Shown here in pieces: positions 48,828-57,928 of a DNA stretch of 64,000 nucleotides. The DNA comes from Algoriphagus mannitolivorans DSM 15301 (GTDB taxonomy: Bacteria; Bacteroidota; Bacteroidia; Cytophagales; Cyclobacteriaceae). The translations under genes and the position numbers were made by a program. Location of the stretch: NCBI RefSeq assembly GCF_000429425.1, contig NZ_AUBV01000001.1, positions 465,354-529,353 on the forward strand, in the 5' to 3' direction. Positions within the stretch are counted from its first letter, which is position 1. Each line of letters opens with the position of its first letter. The notes below the pieces were generated by a model that worked only from the letters and a program-made list of their open reading frames with translations, searched no databases and was not told the DNA's origin.

Positions 48828-49958
48828 TTATAGCTGGGCAATGTTTACGCTGAAGTTATCGCCTACTTCACGGAAGCCTTTATCCACCAATATTTCAGTA
48901 CCTACAAGGCCATCCTTAATTTCTGTTTCGTTGCCAGTACTCATGCCACGCACGATGTATTTCTTTTTGGCTGTGTCATTCTCTACTACAAAAACATAAT
49001 CGCCTCGATTATCAGATAGAATCAAATGGGATGGCACTACTACACTGCTAGGATTTTTGTAATCCTGAATCTTCAGCACGGATATCATATTCGGCTTAAG
49101 CCCACCGATTTGGGGAAGGAATACTTCCACTTTGAAAGTCCGGTTGTTGGGATTGATAATGGCTCCTACAGCAGATACCTTGGTATTAAAAGTTTTTCCC
49201 AAAGAGGGGAAGGCCACTTCTACAGAATCTCCTTTTTGTAGTACTCCCACGTAGCTTTCAGAAATATCTGCTTCGATAAAAAGATCACTTTCACCTACGA
49301 ACTGAAACATAGGAACTCCAGGCTGAACCAATTCACCCAGTCTAGCCTGCACGGTTTCCACAGTTCCATTGAATGGCGCTCTGATATAGGCTTTGGATAG
49401 CTGCGTTTTCAAAGAGGCAAGGCTTTTTTCCAAACCTTCTTTTCTGTTTTTGGCTTCCAGGTATTGGATTTCGGTTCCGATTTGCTGTTTCCAAAGTCTC
49501 TCCTGTTTTTCAAAGATTGTTTTGGCCAAGGAAAGGGAGTTTTCCATTTCCTCGATATTTCTCTGGATCCCTTCGGAATCAATCACTGCCAATACCTGCC
49601 CTTTGGCCATTCGCATACCTTCCACTGCACTTACTTGCAGAATCCTTCCGGAAATTTCAGAGCTGATGCTGACGTTCTTTTTGGACAACACCGAACCGGT
49701 GACTTCCACAAAATGAGTAAACTCCCCTTTTCGGACAGCTGCTGTGGTGATCAAAATCGGTTTTTTGTTTTGCGCAGCAAATTCAGGATCCAAGTCGGAA
49801 AGCTCCTTTTCCAGCTCACGGATCTCGGTACTGATGGAAGCCAAGTTGCTTTTCAAGGTCTCCAGCTTTTCTTTTTTAGCTGCCAAATCATCCTTTTTAC
49901 AGGAAATCATCAACACAGACAAAGCCAGTAGGGGCAAATATTTAAAGATAGGTTTCAT
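48828..49958 (-). CDS. RND periplasmic adaptor lipoprotein
   Basis: 376-residue membrane fusion protein. Lipoprotein signal peptide with lipobox SVLMISC (Cys at about 20), followed by a coiled-coil start (KKDDLAAKKEKLETLKSN), lipoyl halves (VLSKKNVSISSEISGRIL and AYIRAPFNGTVETVQARLGE), hairpin (about 125-185), beta-barrel and membrane-proximal domains. Compared with the metal adaptor at 18293 it has the extra N-terminal coiled coil. It lies between the TolC-like gene (28 bp upstream) and the pump gene (3 bp downstream). Confidence 0.93.
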   Translation of the reverse strand: MKPIFKYLPLLALSVLMISCKKDDLAAKKEKLETLKSNLASISTEIRELEKELSDLDPEFAAQNKKPILITTAAVRKGEFTHFVEVTGSVLSKKNVSISSEISGRILQVSAVEGMRMAKGQVLAVIDSEGIQRNIEEMENSLSLAKTIFEKQERLWKQQIGTEIQYLEAKNRKEGLEKSLASLKTQLSKAYIRAPFNGTVETVQARLGELVQPGVPMFQFVGESDLFIEADISESYVGVLQKGDSVEVAFPSLGKTFNTKVSAVGAIINPNNRTFKVEVFLPQIGGLKPNMISVLKIQDYKNPSSVVVPSHLILSDNRGDYVFVVENDTAKKKYIVRGMSTGNETEIKDGLVGTEILVDKGFREVGDNFSVNIAQL

Positions 49959-49986
49959 AAATTTCTTGTTAGAGGTAGGTGTTGGT

Positions 49987-51348
49987 TTAGTTGTTCAAAT
50001 CGGCCTTCAAAAGGCCTAGGGCTTTTTCAAGATTTACTTTGGAAACCAAGCCGTCATACAAGGCTCCGAGGTAGTTGATTTCTGCCTGAATCAAGTCGGC
50101 ATCCGCTTCCACCACCTCCAAGTTGGAGCCCACTCCTTCTCGGTATTTGATGGTGGCAATGTCATAGACTTCCTTGGCTAGGCTTAGATTTTCTTCCTGA
50201 ACTTCCAGAATACTCAAGTCATTTTGAAGATTTGCTTTTGCAGAGTATATCTCATTTTTAATACTTTCCGTGAGGAAGTTCCGCTGATTTTCCAGCTGAT
50301 TGATCTGAACCCGATTTCTTTGGATTCTGGCGCTTTTGCTCAGTCCGTCAAAAATCGGAATCTGCATGCTCACACCAAGCAAGGAACTGCTGAACCAATT
50401 GTCAGAGCTGAAAACTGTCTCCATGGTATTTCCGGCACCTTGTCTTCTGAAGTTGGCATTGAAGTCAATGGAAGGCATGTACTGCACGGTATTGTTTTTC
50501 AAATCCAGTCTGGACATTTCAAGCTGGGTGTTGATCTGGTTCAATTCTACCCGGGTAGTCCCCTCGATGGACAGGAGTTCCGGCAGTTGATCCTTCGGGT
50601 TTAATTCAATCAGAGATTCTGAGATAAGGATATCAACATCCAAAGGCATCCCCATCTGCAGTTTTAGCAACTCTTTGCTGACCTCCCAAGCTGTAAGGCT
50701 TCTTTGATATTGGGTCAATGTATTGTTTCGCTGCACCTGAACTCTCGAAACATCAATTTTCTCCACAAAACCGGCTTCATAAAGGGCCTTGGTTTCTTTC
50801 ACCAAAGAATCGATTCGAGCCAAATTTGCCTGAGCCAGACGAATTCTCTCCTGATTGACCAAAACTCCGAAGTAGGCCTTTTTCACACTTTCGATAACAT
50901 CGTTTTCAGCTTTGCCCAGATCGTACTGAGTCAATTCCTGAAGTGTCTTGGCTGCACGGAGGCCTACAAAGAAGGATCCGTCGAAAATCATCTGCGAAAG
51001 ATTAATCCCAAGACCAGAGGAGTAGCTCACGCCAAAACGCGCCGGAATTACATCACTGGGATTGGTTGGATCGCCAAATGGTGGCTGGTTAGGCAAAAAC
51101 ACCACTGGGATTTTTGGATTGTAGTCCAAATTATAAGACCCGGTAATCTGAGGTAAGCCCGGAGCGGTATATTCTTTTTGCGTCGCTTTGGATACAAAGA
51201 CCTCCAATCGGGCATTTTTGGTTTGTGGATTGTTTTCGATTGCATATTCAACGGCTTCTCTAAGCGTCAATTCGGCAGTTTGCTGCGCAAAATTGGGCGA
51301 AGAAAACGCAACCAGGAATAGCAGTAGGGCTGGAATAAATTTATTCAT
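49987..51348 (-). CDS. TolC-family outer-membrane efflux protein
   Basis: 453 residues with a signal peptide (MNKFIPALLLFLVAFSSPNFAQ). Two OEP repeats: LTLREAVEYAIENNPQTKNARLEV at the start and LAKEVYDIATIKYREGVGSNLEVVEADADLIQAEINYLGALYD near the end, the paired helices of the TolC tunnel. Forms the exit channel of the tripartite pump with the adaptor and RND permease downstream. Starts 12 bp after the TetR gene's stop. Confidence 0.94.
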   Translation of the reverse strand: MNKFIPALLLFLVAFSSPNFAQQTAELTLREAVEYAIENNPQTKNARLEVFVSKATQKEYTAPGLPQITGSYNLDYNPKIPVVFLPNQPPFGDPTNPSDVIPARFGVSYSSGLGINLSQMIFDGSFFVGLRAAKTLQELTQYDLGKAENDVIESVKKAYFGVLVNQERIRLAQANLARIDSLVKETKALYEAGFVEKIDVSRVQVQRNNTLTQYQRSLTAWEVSKELLKLQMGMPLDVDILISESLIELNPKDQLPELLSIEGTTRVELNQINTQLEMSRLDLKNNTVQYMPSIDFNANFRRQGAGNTMETVFSSDNWFSSSLLGVSMQIPIFDGLSKSARIQRNRVQINQLENQRNFLTESIKNEIYSAKANLQNDLSILEVQEENLSLAKEVYDIATIKYREGVGSNLEVVEADADLIQAEINYLGALYDGLVSKVNLEKALGLLKADLNN

Positions 51349-51360
51349 ACTAAGTTGGTT

Positions 51361-51969
51361 TCAGATTTTACTGTTCTTTTTGGACTGGTAAGCCTCTCTT
51401 CCTTTTTCGGTGAAGATTCCATGAAGAAAATGGTCTATCAAGACCAAATTCTCTTCTACAAAATTGAAATTCGGGTTATTGAAATTATTCGGGTCGAATG
51501 CACTGGTGATCTGATTGATTCTTACTTTGGCCATAATCTTGGAATCAATCTCGGCACGGAAATAGCCCAGTTCAATTCCACGATCCAGCACCTTCACTAA
51601 ATCTTCCTGGAGGCGATTGGTTTTAAATTCTTCAAACATTTTCCAAGCCTCCGGAAAATATTTCTGCACCTCTACGATCACTAAAGGATTGATAGAGGTA
51701 AGGCGCTCACTCATCAGCTGAGACATTTTTACCAAATGCTCGATCACTTTATCTTCACCTTCTTGGATTTTGATGATCTTGTTATGGTCTTCTTCCAGAA
51801 TTTTTGCAAATACCTCTTTTACTAAATCCTTTTTGTCCGCAAACTCCTGGTAAATCGTCTTCTTGGAAATCCCTGCTGCACGAGCCAAATCCTCCATGGT
51901 TACCGTTCTTGCGCCAAACTTGGAGAATTGCTCCTTTGCGATGTCCAAAATTTTCTCTCTAGTCTCCAA
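51361..51969 (-). CDS. TetR/AcrR-family repressor of the efflux operon
   Basis: 202 residues. Helix-turn-helix near the N-terminus: ILDIAKEQFSKFGARTVTMEDLARAAGISKKTIYQEFADK. The remainder is the helical ligand domain, with a short basic C-terminus. It is the first gene of the efflux operon and is therefore co-transcribed with its targets. Its promoter contains an inverted repeat between the -33 and -7 elements, an ideal autorepression site. Confidence 0.94.
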   Translation of the reverse strand: METREKILDIAKEQFSKFGARTVTMEDLARAAGISKKTIYQEFADKKDLVKEVFAKILEEDHNKIIKIQEGEDKVIEHLVKMSQLMSERLTSINPLVIVEVQKYFPEAWKMFEEFKTNRLQEDLVKVLDRGIELGYFRAEIDSKIMAKVRINQITSAFDPNNFNNPNFNFVEENLVLIDHFLHGIFTEKGREAYQSKKNSKI

Positions 51970-51996
51970 TTACTTTCCCCTTTTTGAAACAGAGTG

Positions 51997-52027
51997 CAAA
52001 ACTACGGAAACTATTGCGTCGCGCAAA
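51997..52027 (-). promoter_or_regulatory. Promoter of the TetR-TolC-adaptor-RND operon
   Basis: On the minus strand -33 TTTG (52027-52024), a 19-bp spacer, and -7 TAGTTTTG (52004-51997): an exact fit to the Bacteroidota consensus, the best promoter in the window. The TetR start codon is 28 bp downstream. Confidence 0.85.
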
Positions 52028-52033
52028 GTTTCC
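52006..52033. promoter_or_regulatory. Inverted-repeat operator, probable TetR binding site
   Basis: GGAAACT...TTGCG-TCG-CGCAA...AGTTTCC: inner arms 5 bp perfect, outer arms 7 bp perfect, with one unpaired base between them on the left side. It covers the -33 box and the spacer of the operon promoter. Confidence 0.75.
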
Positions 52034-52103
52034 TGAGTTTTTATAAAATATTATGTGGATTTCCGCAATTGCTCCACAATCCTTAACTCCTTTGGTTGGC
52101 CCG

Positions 52104-52138
52104 TCGGAAGACCGAAGCCCGAAGTCCGAAGTCCGAAG
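52104..52138 (+). repeat. GAAGTCCGAAG slippage-type repeat
   Basis: CGGAAGACC followed by three GAAG(T/C)CC units and a last GAAG; the same vocabulary occurs near 7350, 35570 and 60460. The remainder of the gene-free stretch 52034-52623 is AT-rich and shows nothing else I can name. Confidence 0.75.
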
Positions 52139-52623
52139 CTAGCTAAAACTGAACCTCAAGCGGGATTTTATTCATTGTGTATGGCATACTGGTTAGAAAG
52201 CGGATTTACATAAAATATTATTTGCCTAATAAGCTCTGATCTTCCACAAAACCCTACCACCAAGTGTAATTATTCCAAGAAATCAGAATTTTAATTGCCT
52301 GGCAAATCCCAAAGCCTAAACGAATTTTATTCAATTTAGCGCCTCAAAAGCTTGAAATTCAGTGAATATCCAACCCTGACAAGAAATAAAAAGCACGTTC
52401 CTATTGGACATTCTTAAGAATACCCGAGCTTGACAGAATGAAAAAGGGAGATGGTTGATTGAAAAACACAATACCACACGTTTTTGCCCCAGATAGGTTT
52501 TCTATTTCAGGCAATTGGTTCGATTTTTCAAAAAACCTTCCGTTCAAATCCACAATAGGCAGCATTTCAGCAGGAAGTCATGAATTTTCATTTTCCTGCT
52601 TTTCAACCTTCCCCCCAATTCCT

Positions 52624-52631
52624 TACCTTTG
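52624..52631 (+). promoter_or_regulatory. -7 promoter element of purL
   Basis: TACCTTTG, exact TAnnTTTG, 20 bp before the purL ATG at 52652. It also argues against the in-frame ATG at 52580, which lies upstream of this box. Confidence 0.55.
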
Positions 52632-52651
52632 CGACTTACCAGCCCAAGGAC

Positions 52652-55600
52652 ATGATTTTCTTCTTTGAATCCCCTCAGAAACTCATCTACGGAGTTCAAG
52701 TATCTCACCCTCTCAGCACGGAAGACCTAGACAAACTTACTTGGCTATTTGGCCAGGCAAAGCAGATTCCAGGTGAAAAAGTGGCCGGAAAATTCTCCGG
52801 TCCCCGAAAAGAAATGATCACTCCCTGGTCCACCAATGCAGTAGAAATCACTGTCAATATGGGGATCCAGGGTATTCAGCGAATTGAGGAATTCTTCCCA
52901 ATGGCCGAAGGTGATCAGATTGACCCCATGCTCCAAAAGGCCTACGATGGTTTGGATCAGGAGATTTTTGACATCCACCTGCAGCCGGAGCCAATCAAGC
53001 CGGTAACTGACATCGCCTCCTACAACAAATCCGAAGGTCTGGCTTTGAGCCAGGAAGAAGTGGATTATTTGGAAAATGTATCCAAGCAGCTGGGCCGTCC
53101 TTTGACTGATTCGGAAGTCTTCGGGTTTTCCCAAGTCAACTCCGAACATTGCCGACACAAGATTTTCAATGGATCTTTTGTGATTGACGGAGAAGAAAAG
53201 CCGATGACGCTTTTCCAACTGATCAAGGAAACATCCAAAAAACATCCTAACAGAATTGCTTCTGCTTATAAGGACAATGTGGCCTTTATCCAAGGGCCAA
53301 AAATCCAGCAGTTTGCCCCAAAAACTCAGCATCAGGCAGACTTTTTCGAAACCCGGGAAATTGACTCCGTAATTTCGCTAAAAGCTGAAACCCATAACTT
53401 TCCAACCACTGTTGAACCTTTCAACGGAGCGGCCACAGGTTCTGGAGGAGAAATCCGAGACCGATTGGCGGGAGGAACGGCTTCCATTCCTTTGGCTGGA
53501 ACAGCCGTGTACATGACTTCCTATTCCAGATCCGAAAAAGGAAGAAGCTGGGAAAAGAACCTCGCCGAGCGCCCTTGGCTGTACCAAACTCCCATGGACA
53601 TCTTGATCAAAGCATCCAACGGAGCTTCTGATTTTGGGAACAAATTTGGTCAACCCCTTATCGCGGGCTCATTGCTCACTTTTGAGCATGAAGAAGCCAA
53701 TAAGCAATACGGTTTCGACAAAGTGATCATGCTGGCCGGAGGGGTTGGATTCACCAATGCCAAGTACACTAAAAAAGGTGAACCAGGAACCGGAGATCAG
53801 ATTGTGATCATGGGTGGAGACAACTACCGCATCGGAATGGGCGGATCTGCCGTGTCTTCTCTGAATACCGGCGAACTTTCCAATGCCATCGAACTGAACG
53901 CCGTACAGCGATCCAATCCGGAAATGCAAAAGCGGGTATCCAACGTGATCCGTGCCATGGCGGAAAGTGAGAACAATCCGATCATTTCCATTCACGACCA
54001 CGGAGCCGGAGGGCATCTCAATTGCCTTTCTGAACTTGTGGAAAGCACTGGAGGAACAATCCATATTGACCAATTGCCGGTTGGAGATCCTACTCTTTCT
54101 TCCAAAGAAATCATCGGCAACGAATCCCAAGAAAGAATGGGCTTAGTGGTCGGCAAGAAAGATGTCGATACCCTGAAGCAGCTCTCTGAAAGGGAACGTG
54201 CACCATTCTATGTTGTAGGTGAAACCACCGGCGACATGCACTTCAAGTTCGAAAACCAAAAGACCGGCGAAAAGCCAGTAGATTGGGATTTGGCCTACAT
54301 GTTTGGCTCCTCTCCAAAAACTGTTTTGGAAGACCAAAGTGGACTGGCTCCAAAGTTTGAAGAAGGGGAGTTCGAGCCTTCCAAACTTCAGGAATACATT
54401 CAGGAAGTCCTTCAGCTCGAAGCTGTAGCCTGTAAGGACTGGCTAACCAATAAGGTGGACCGATCCGTGACTGGCCGGGTTGCTACCCAGCAAACCGTTG
54501 GAGAAATCCAAGTTCCACTCAATGACCTTGGCGTCATGGCTTTGGACTTTACCGGCAACAAGGGTATTGCCACTTCCATCGGGCATGCTCCTGTTGCAGC
54601 TTTGGCCGATGCGGAAGCGGGCTCGAGACTGGCCATCGCCGAGGCCTTGACCAACCTGGTCTTTGCGCCGATCGCAGATGGTTTGAAGGGCGTCTCTCTT
54701 TCTGCCAACTGGATGTGGCCTGCCAAGAATCCTGGAGAAAATGACCGACTGTACCGTGCTGTCAAGGCCTGTTCGGATTTTGCCATCGAACTGGGAGTGA
54801 ATATTCCTACCGGAAAGGACTCCCTTTCTATGACTCAGAAATACCCTAACGGAAAAGTAGTTTATTCTCCGGGCACCGTGATCATTTCCACGGTGGGAGA
54901 ATGTACTGATGTAAAAAAGACTGCAAAAGCAGCCTTGATTCCTCAGGCAGGGACCAAGGTTCTTTATTTGGATTTTTCCAAAGATGCCGCAAAACTGGCC
55001 GGCTCTTCTCTATACCAAATCCTAAACAAAGTAGGTCAGGAAACTCCGGACGTTACCGATGCCGCCTATTTCGCCAAAGCCTTTGAAACTGTTCAGGAAT
55101 TGATCGAAAAAGGTTTGGTCTTGGCAGGACACGATGTTTCCTCAGGCGGGATTTTGACTGCTTTGCTGGAAATGTGCTTCCCAAGCCAACATGTCGGTCT
55201 TTCCGTGAAAGAAAGCCGCTTGGCGGAAAGCAATATCATTAAGGCCTTGTTTGCAGAAAATCCAGGGATCCTGATTCAAGTCGGAAATGATCATGCTGCC
55301 GAGGAAATCCTAAGTGCAGCCGAGGTGGACTTCGTGGAACTGGCGGAAGTAACCTTAGACGGAAAAGTGAGTCTGGAAGCCCAAACCCTAGACGTTGCAC
55401 CATTGAGAGATCTTTGGTTCAAGTCTTCCTATTTATTGGACAGAAAACAAAGCGGGGAAAAACTTGCCAAGGACCGTTTTGAAAACTATAAAAAGCAAGT
55501 TCTGAGCTACGAGTTTGCGCCCAACTGGACCGGAAGCTTTGCCAAGCTGGGCTTAAATCCAGCCCGAAAGGAAAAAGGCAGAGCCAAGGCAGCCATCATC

Positions 55601-56329
55601 CGTGAAAAAGGGGTGAATGGTGACCGTGAAATGGCTTATGCCCTTTGGTTGGCCGGATTTGAGGTCAAAGACGTGCACATGACGGACCTAATCGCCGGTC
55701 GGGAAGATCTGAGCGATGTGAAGATGATTGTGTTCGTAGGAGGGTTCTCCAACTCTGACGTGTTGGGTTCTGCCAAAGGCTGGGCTGGTGCCTTCCTTTA
55801 TAACCCTAAGGCTAAGCAAGCTTTGGACAACTTCTACGCACGCCCTGACACGCTTTCCTTGGGAGTTTGTAATGGCTGTCAGTTGATGATCGAATTGGGT
55901 CTGGTGACTCCTGATCATGAGCAGAAGCCAAAAATGCTCCACAACGCCAGCCACAAGTTTGAGTCTTGCTTTGTAAATGTGACCATTCCTCAAAACAACT
56001 CCGTGATGCTGGGCAGCTTGAGCGGTCAGCGATTGGGCGTGTGGGTTGCGCACGGAGAAGGCAAATTCTCCCTTCCAAAAGGTGAATCGGCTTACCACTT
56101 TGCAATGAAATATAGCTACGCCGCCTATCCGGGCAATCCAAACGGCTCCGACTTTGCGACCGCGGGAATTGCTTCGCAGGATGGAAGACATCTAGCGATC
56201 ATGCCGCATATCGAGCGAAGCCTGAAGCCTTGGAACTGGGCGCATTATCCAACCGACAGAAACGACGAATTCACCCCTTGGTTGGAAGCGTTTGTGAATG
56301 CTAGGAAATGGGTAGAAACTAAAGGTTGA
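52652..56329 (+). CDS. purL: Phosphoribosylformylglycinamidine synthase, single chain
   Basis: 1225 residues from the chosen start. Fourth step of purine synthesis: FGAR plus glutamine and ATP gives FGAM. N-terminal PurS-like region, then two AIRS-type halves (EVDYLENVSKQLGRPLTDSEVFGFSQVNSEHCRHKIF, and later the second half containing GHDVSSGGILTALLEM), and a C-terminal glutamine amidotransferase with the nucleophile in SLGVCNGCQLM and the His/Glu end LAIMPHIERSL. This is the large PurL type common in Bacteroidota and Proteobacteria. An upstream ATG (52580) would add 24 residues lacking conservation; 52652 begins MIFFFESPQKLIYGVQ, the normal start, and lies just after a -7 box. Confidence 0.97.
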   Translation: MIFFFESPQKLIYGVQVSHPLSTEDLDKLTWLFGQAKQIPGEKVAGKFSGPRKEMITPWSTNAVEITVNMGIQGIQRIEEFFPMAEGDQIDPMLQKAYDGLDQEIFDIHLQPEPIKPVTDIASYNKSEGLALSQEEVDYLENVSKQLGRPLTDSEVFGFSQVNSEHCRHKIFNGSFVIDGEEKPMTLFQLIKETSKKHPNRIASAYKDNVAFIQGPKIQQFAPKTQHQADFFETREIDSVISLKAETHNFPTTVEPFNGAATGSGGEIRDRLAGGTASIPLAGTAVYMTSYSRSEKGRSWEKNLAERPWLYQTPMDILIKASNGASDFGNKFGQPLIAGSLLTFEHEEANKQYGFDKVIMLAGGVGFTNAKYTKKGEPGTGDQIVIMGGDNYRIGMGGSAVSSLNTGELSNAIELNAVQRSNPEMQKRVSNVIRAMAESENNPIISIHDHGAGGHLNCLSELVESTGGTIHIDQLPVGDPTLSSKEIIGNESQERMGLVVGKKDVDTLKQLSERERAPFYVVGETTGDMHFKFENQKTGEKPVDWDLAYMFGSSPKTVLEDQSGLAPKFEEGEFEPSKLQEYIQEVLQLEAVACKDWLTNKVDRSVTGRVATQQTVGEIQVPLNDLGVMALDFTGNKGIATSIGHAPVAALADAEAGSRLAIAEALTNLVFAPIADGLKGVSLSANWMWPAKNPGENDRLYRAVKACSDFAIELGVNIPTGKDSLSMTQKYPNGKVVYSPGTVIISTVGECTDVKKTAKAALIPQAGTKVLYLDFSKDAAKLAGSSLYQILNKVGQETPDVTDAAYFAKAFETVQELIEKGLVLAGHDVSSGGILTALLEMCFPSQHVGLSVKESRLAESNIIKALFAENPGILIQVGNDHAAEEILSAAEVDFVELAEVTLDGKVSLEAQTLDVAPLRDLWFKSSYLLDRKQSGEKLAKDRFENYKKQVLSYEFAPNWTGSFAKLGLNPARKEKGRAKAAIIREKGVNGDREMAYALWLAGFEVKDVHMTDLIAGREDLSDVKMIVFVGGFSNSDVLGSAKGWAGAFLYNPKAKQALDNFYARPDTLSLGVCNGCQLMIELGLVTPDHEQKPKMLHNASHKFESCFVNVTIPQNNSVMLGSLSGQRLGVWVAHGEGKFSLPKGESAYHFAMKYSYAAYPGNPNGSDFATAGIASQDGRHLAIMPHIERSLKPWNWAHYPTDRNDEFTPWLEAFVNARKWVETKG

Positions 56330-56345
56330 AAAATCAACACCTAAG

Positions 56346-56385
56346 CAAAATCATCTTTAGAGAGTCTGACCTGAGGATGATTTTG
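56346..56385 (+). terminator. Rho-independent terminator after purL
   Basis: CAAAATCATC / GATGATTTTG, a perfect 10-bp stem with a 20-nt loop, followed by TTTAGTTTTTATTTATTT. Confidence 0.75.
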
Positions 56386-56476
56386 TTTAGTTTTTATTTA
56401 TTTGAAATTTATTCTTTTAGAAAAGATTCAAACCACTTTTTATTGGAGGGTTAAATTATAAACTGTTTAAATCAAA

Positions 56477-57925
56477 ATGCTTTTCAACTCGCTTGATTTT
56501 GCGATATTCTTACCTATTGTTTTCTTACTATATTGGTTTGTTGCCAACAAGAATTTAAAGCTTCAAAATTTATTGATTGTGGCGGCAAGCTATCTATTCT
56601 ATGGATGGTGGGATTGGAGGTTTTTATTCTTGGTTTTATTTAGTTCTATTGTCGACTATCTGGTTGGATTAGGTCTATCTAAGCAAGAGAATCCTATAAA
56701 AAGAAAATTTTTATTATGGACCAGTATTGCTACAAACTTGGGCTTTCTGGGATTTTTTAAATACTATAATTTCTTTCAGGAAAATTTTGTAACCGCATTT
56801 TCGCTTTTTGGAAAACAAATAAATTCCCACTCATTAACCATAATTTTACCTGTAGGGATAAGTTTTTACACCTTTCAAACTCTTAGCTATTCCATTGATG
56901 TATATCGTCGTAAGCTATCTCCTACAAAAGATTTTATCGCTTTTTCAGCTTTTGTGACTTTTTTCCCGCAATTAGTTGCCGGACCTATAGAAAGAGCTAC
57001 CCACTTGCTGCCTCAGTTTTACCACAAACGGATTTTTGAATACTCTAAAGCTGTGGATGGACTGAGACAAATCCTTTGGGGTCTATTCAAAAAAGTCGTA
57101 ATCGCCGATAATTGTGCCCAATTTGCAAATACGATTTTCGATAATTCCGGAGATTACCCCGGCAGCACCTTGCTGTTAGGAGCTTTCTTTTTTGCTTTTC
57201 AGATTTATGGAGACTTTTCCGGTTATTCTGACATTGCCATTGGAGTTTCCCGTCTTTTTGGTTTTGACCTTATGCAGAATTTCAATTATCCTTATTTCTC
57301 AAGGGACATTGCAGAATTTTGGAGAAGATGGCATATTTCCCTTTCTACCTGGTTTCGAGATTATCTCTATATACCGCTCGGGGGGAGTAAAGGTGGTATT
57401 TGGATGAAAGTACGCAACACGTTTATCATCTTTTTGGTAAGCGGATTTTGGCATGGAGCCAATTGGACGTTTATTGCTTGGGGCGCTTTAAACGCTCTTT
57501 TTTTCCTTCCCCTTTTGGTCACCAACAACAATAGAAATCACTTGGGCATAGTCTCTCAGGATCGTACTCTTCCTACTTTTCGAGAATTCCTAATGATGTC
57601 TACTACGTTTGTGATGACTCTTTTTTCATGGATTTTTTTTAGAGCAGAAAATATTACCCATGCTAAAACAATCTTTTCCACGATTTTCTCCAAATCTCTT
57701 TTTGCAATACCCTATTTCAAAGACGGTTCTTTAGCATTGCCGACCCTAATATTGGTTGCTTTATTTATTGTAATAGAATGGATAGGAAGAAAAAGACCTT
57801 ATGCAATCGCCCACTTTGACAGTAACTGGTCTCGAATCTCTAGATACACCCTGTATTATTCAATCTTAGCTTTGATTTTTTGGTTTGGTGGCAAGGATCA
57901 ACAGTTTATCTATTTCCAATTTTAA
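56477..57925 (+). CDS. MBOAT-family membrane O-acyltransferase (AlgI-like)
   Basis: 482 residues with about ten to twelve helices. Family marks: MLFNSLDFAIFLPIVFLLYW at the N-terminus, VGISFYTFQTLSYSIDVYRRK, FFPQLVAGPIERATHLLPQ, FWRRWHISLSTWFRDYLYIPLGGS, and SGFWHGANWTFIAWG with the catalytic His326. AlgI-like enzymes pass acetyl groups across the inner membrane onto surface polymers with an SGNH-type partner, which is the next gene (3 bp later). The gene is clearly more AT-rich than its neighbours. The acceptor polymer is not evident, because no polysaccharide genes are near. Confidence 0.93.
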   Translation: MLFNSLDFAIFLPIVFLLYWFVANKNLKLQNLLIVAASYLFYGWWDWRFLFLVLFSSIVDYLVGLGLSKQENPIKRKFLLWTSIATNLGFLGFFKYYNFFQENFVTAFSLFGKQINSHSLTIILPVGISFYTFQTLSYSIDVYRRKLSPTKDFIAFSAFVTFFPQLVAGPIERATHLLPQFYHKRIFEYSKAVDGLRQILWGLFKKVVIADNCAQFANTIFDNSGDYPGSTLLLGAFFFAFQIYGDFSGYSDIAIGVSRLFGFDLMQNFNYPYFSRDIAEFWRRWHISLSTWFRDYLYIPLGGSKGGIWMKVRNTFIIFLVSGFWHGANWTFIAWGALNALFFLPLLVTNNNRNHLGIVSQDRTLPTFREFLMMSTTFVMTLFSWIFFRAENITHAKTIFSTIFSKSLFAIPYFKDGSLALPTLILVALFIVIEWIGRKRPYAIAHFDSNWSRISRYTLYYSILALIFWFGGKDQQFIYFQF

Positions 57926-57928
57926 AAT

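Noticed and set aside
52580..52651. Upstream in-frame start for PurL
   Set aside because: The added 24 residues are not like PurL and the exact -7 promoter box at 52624-52631 lies within this stretch.
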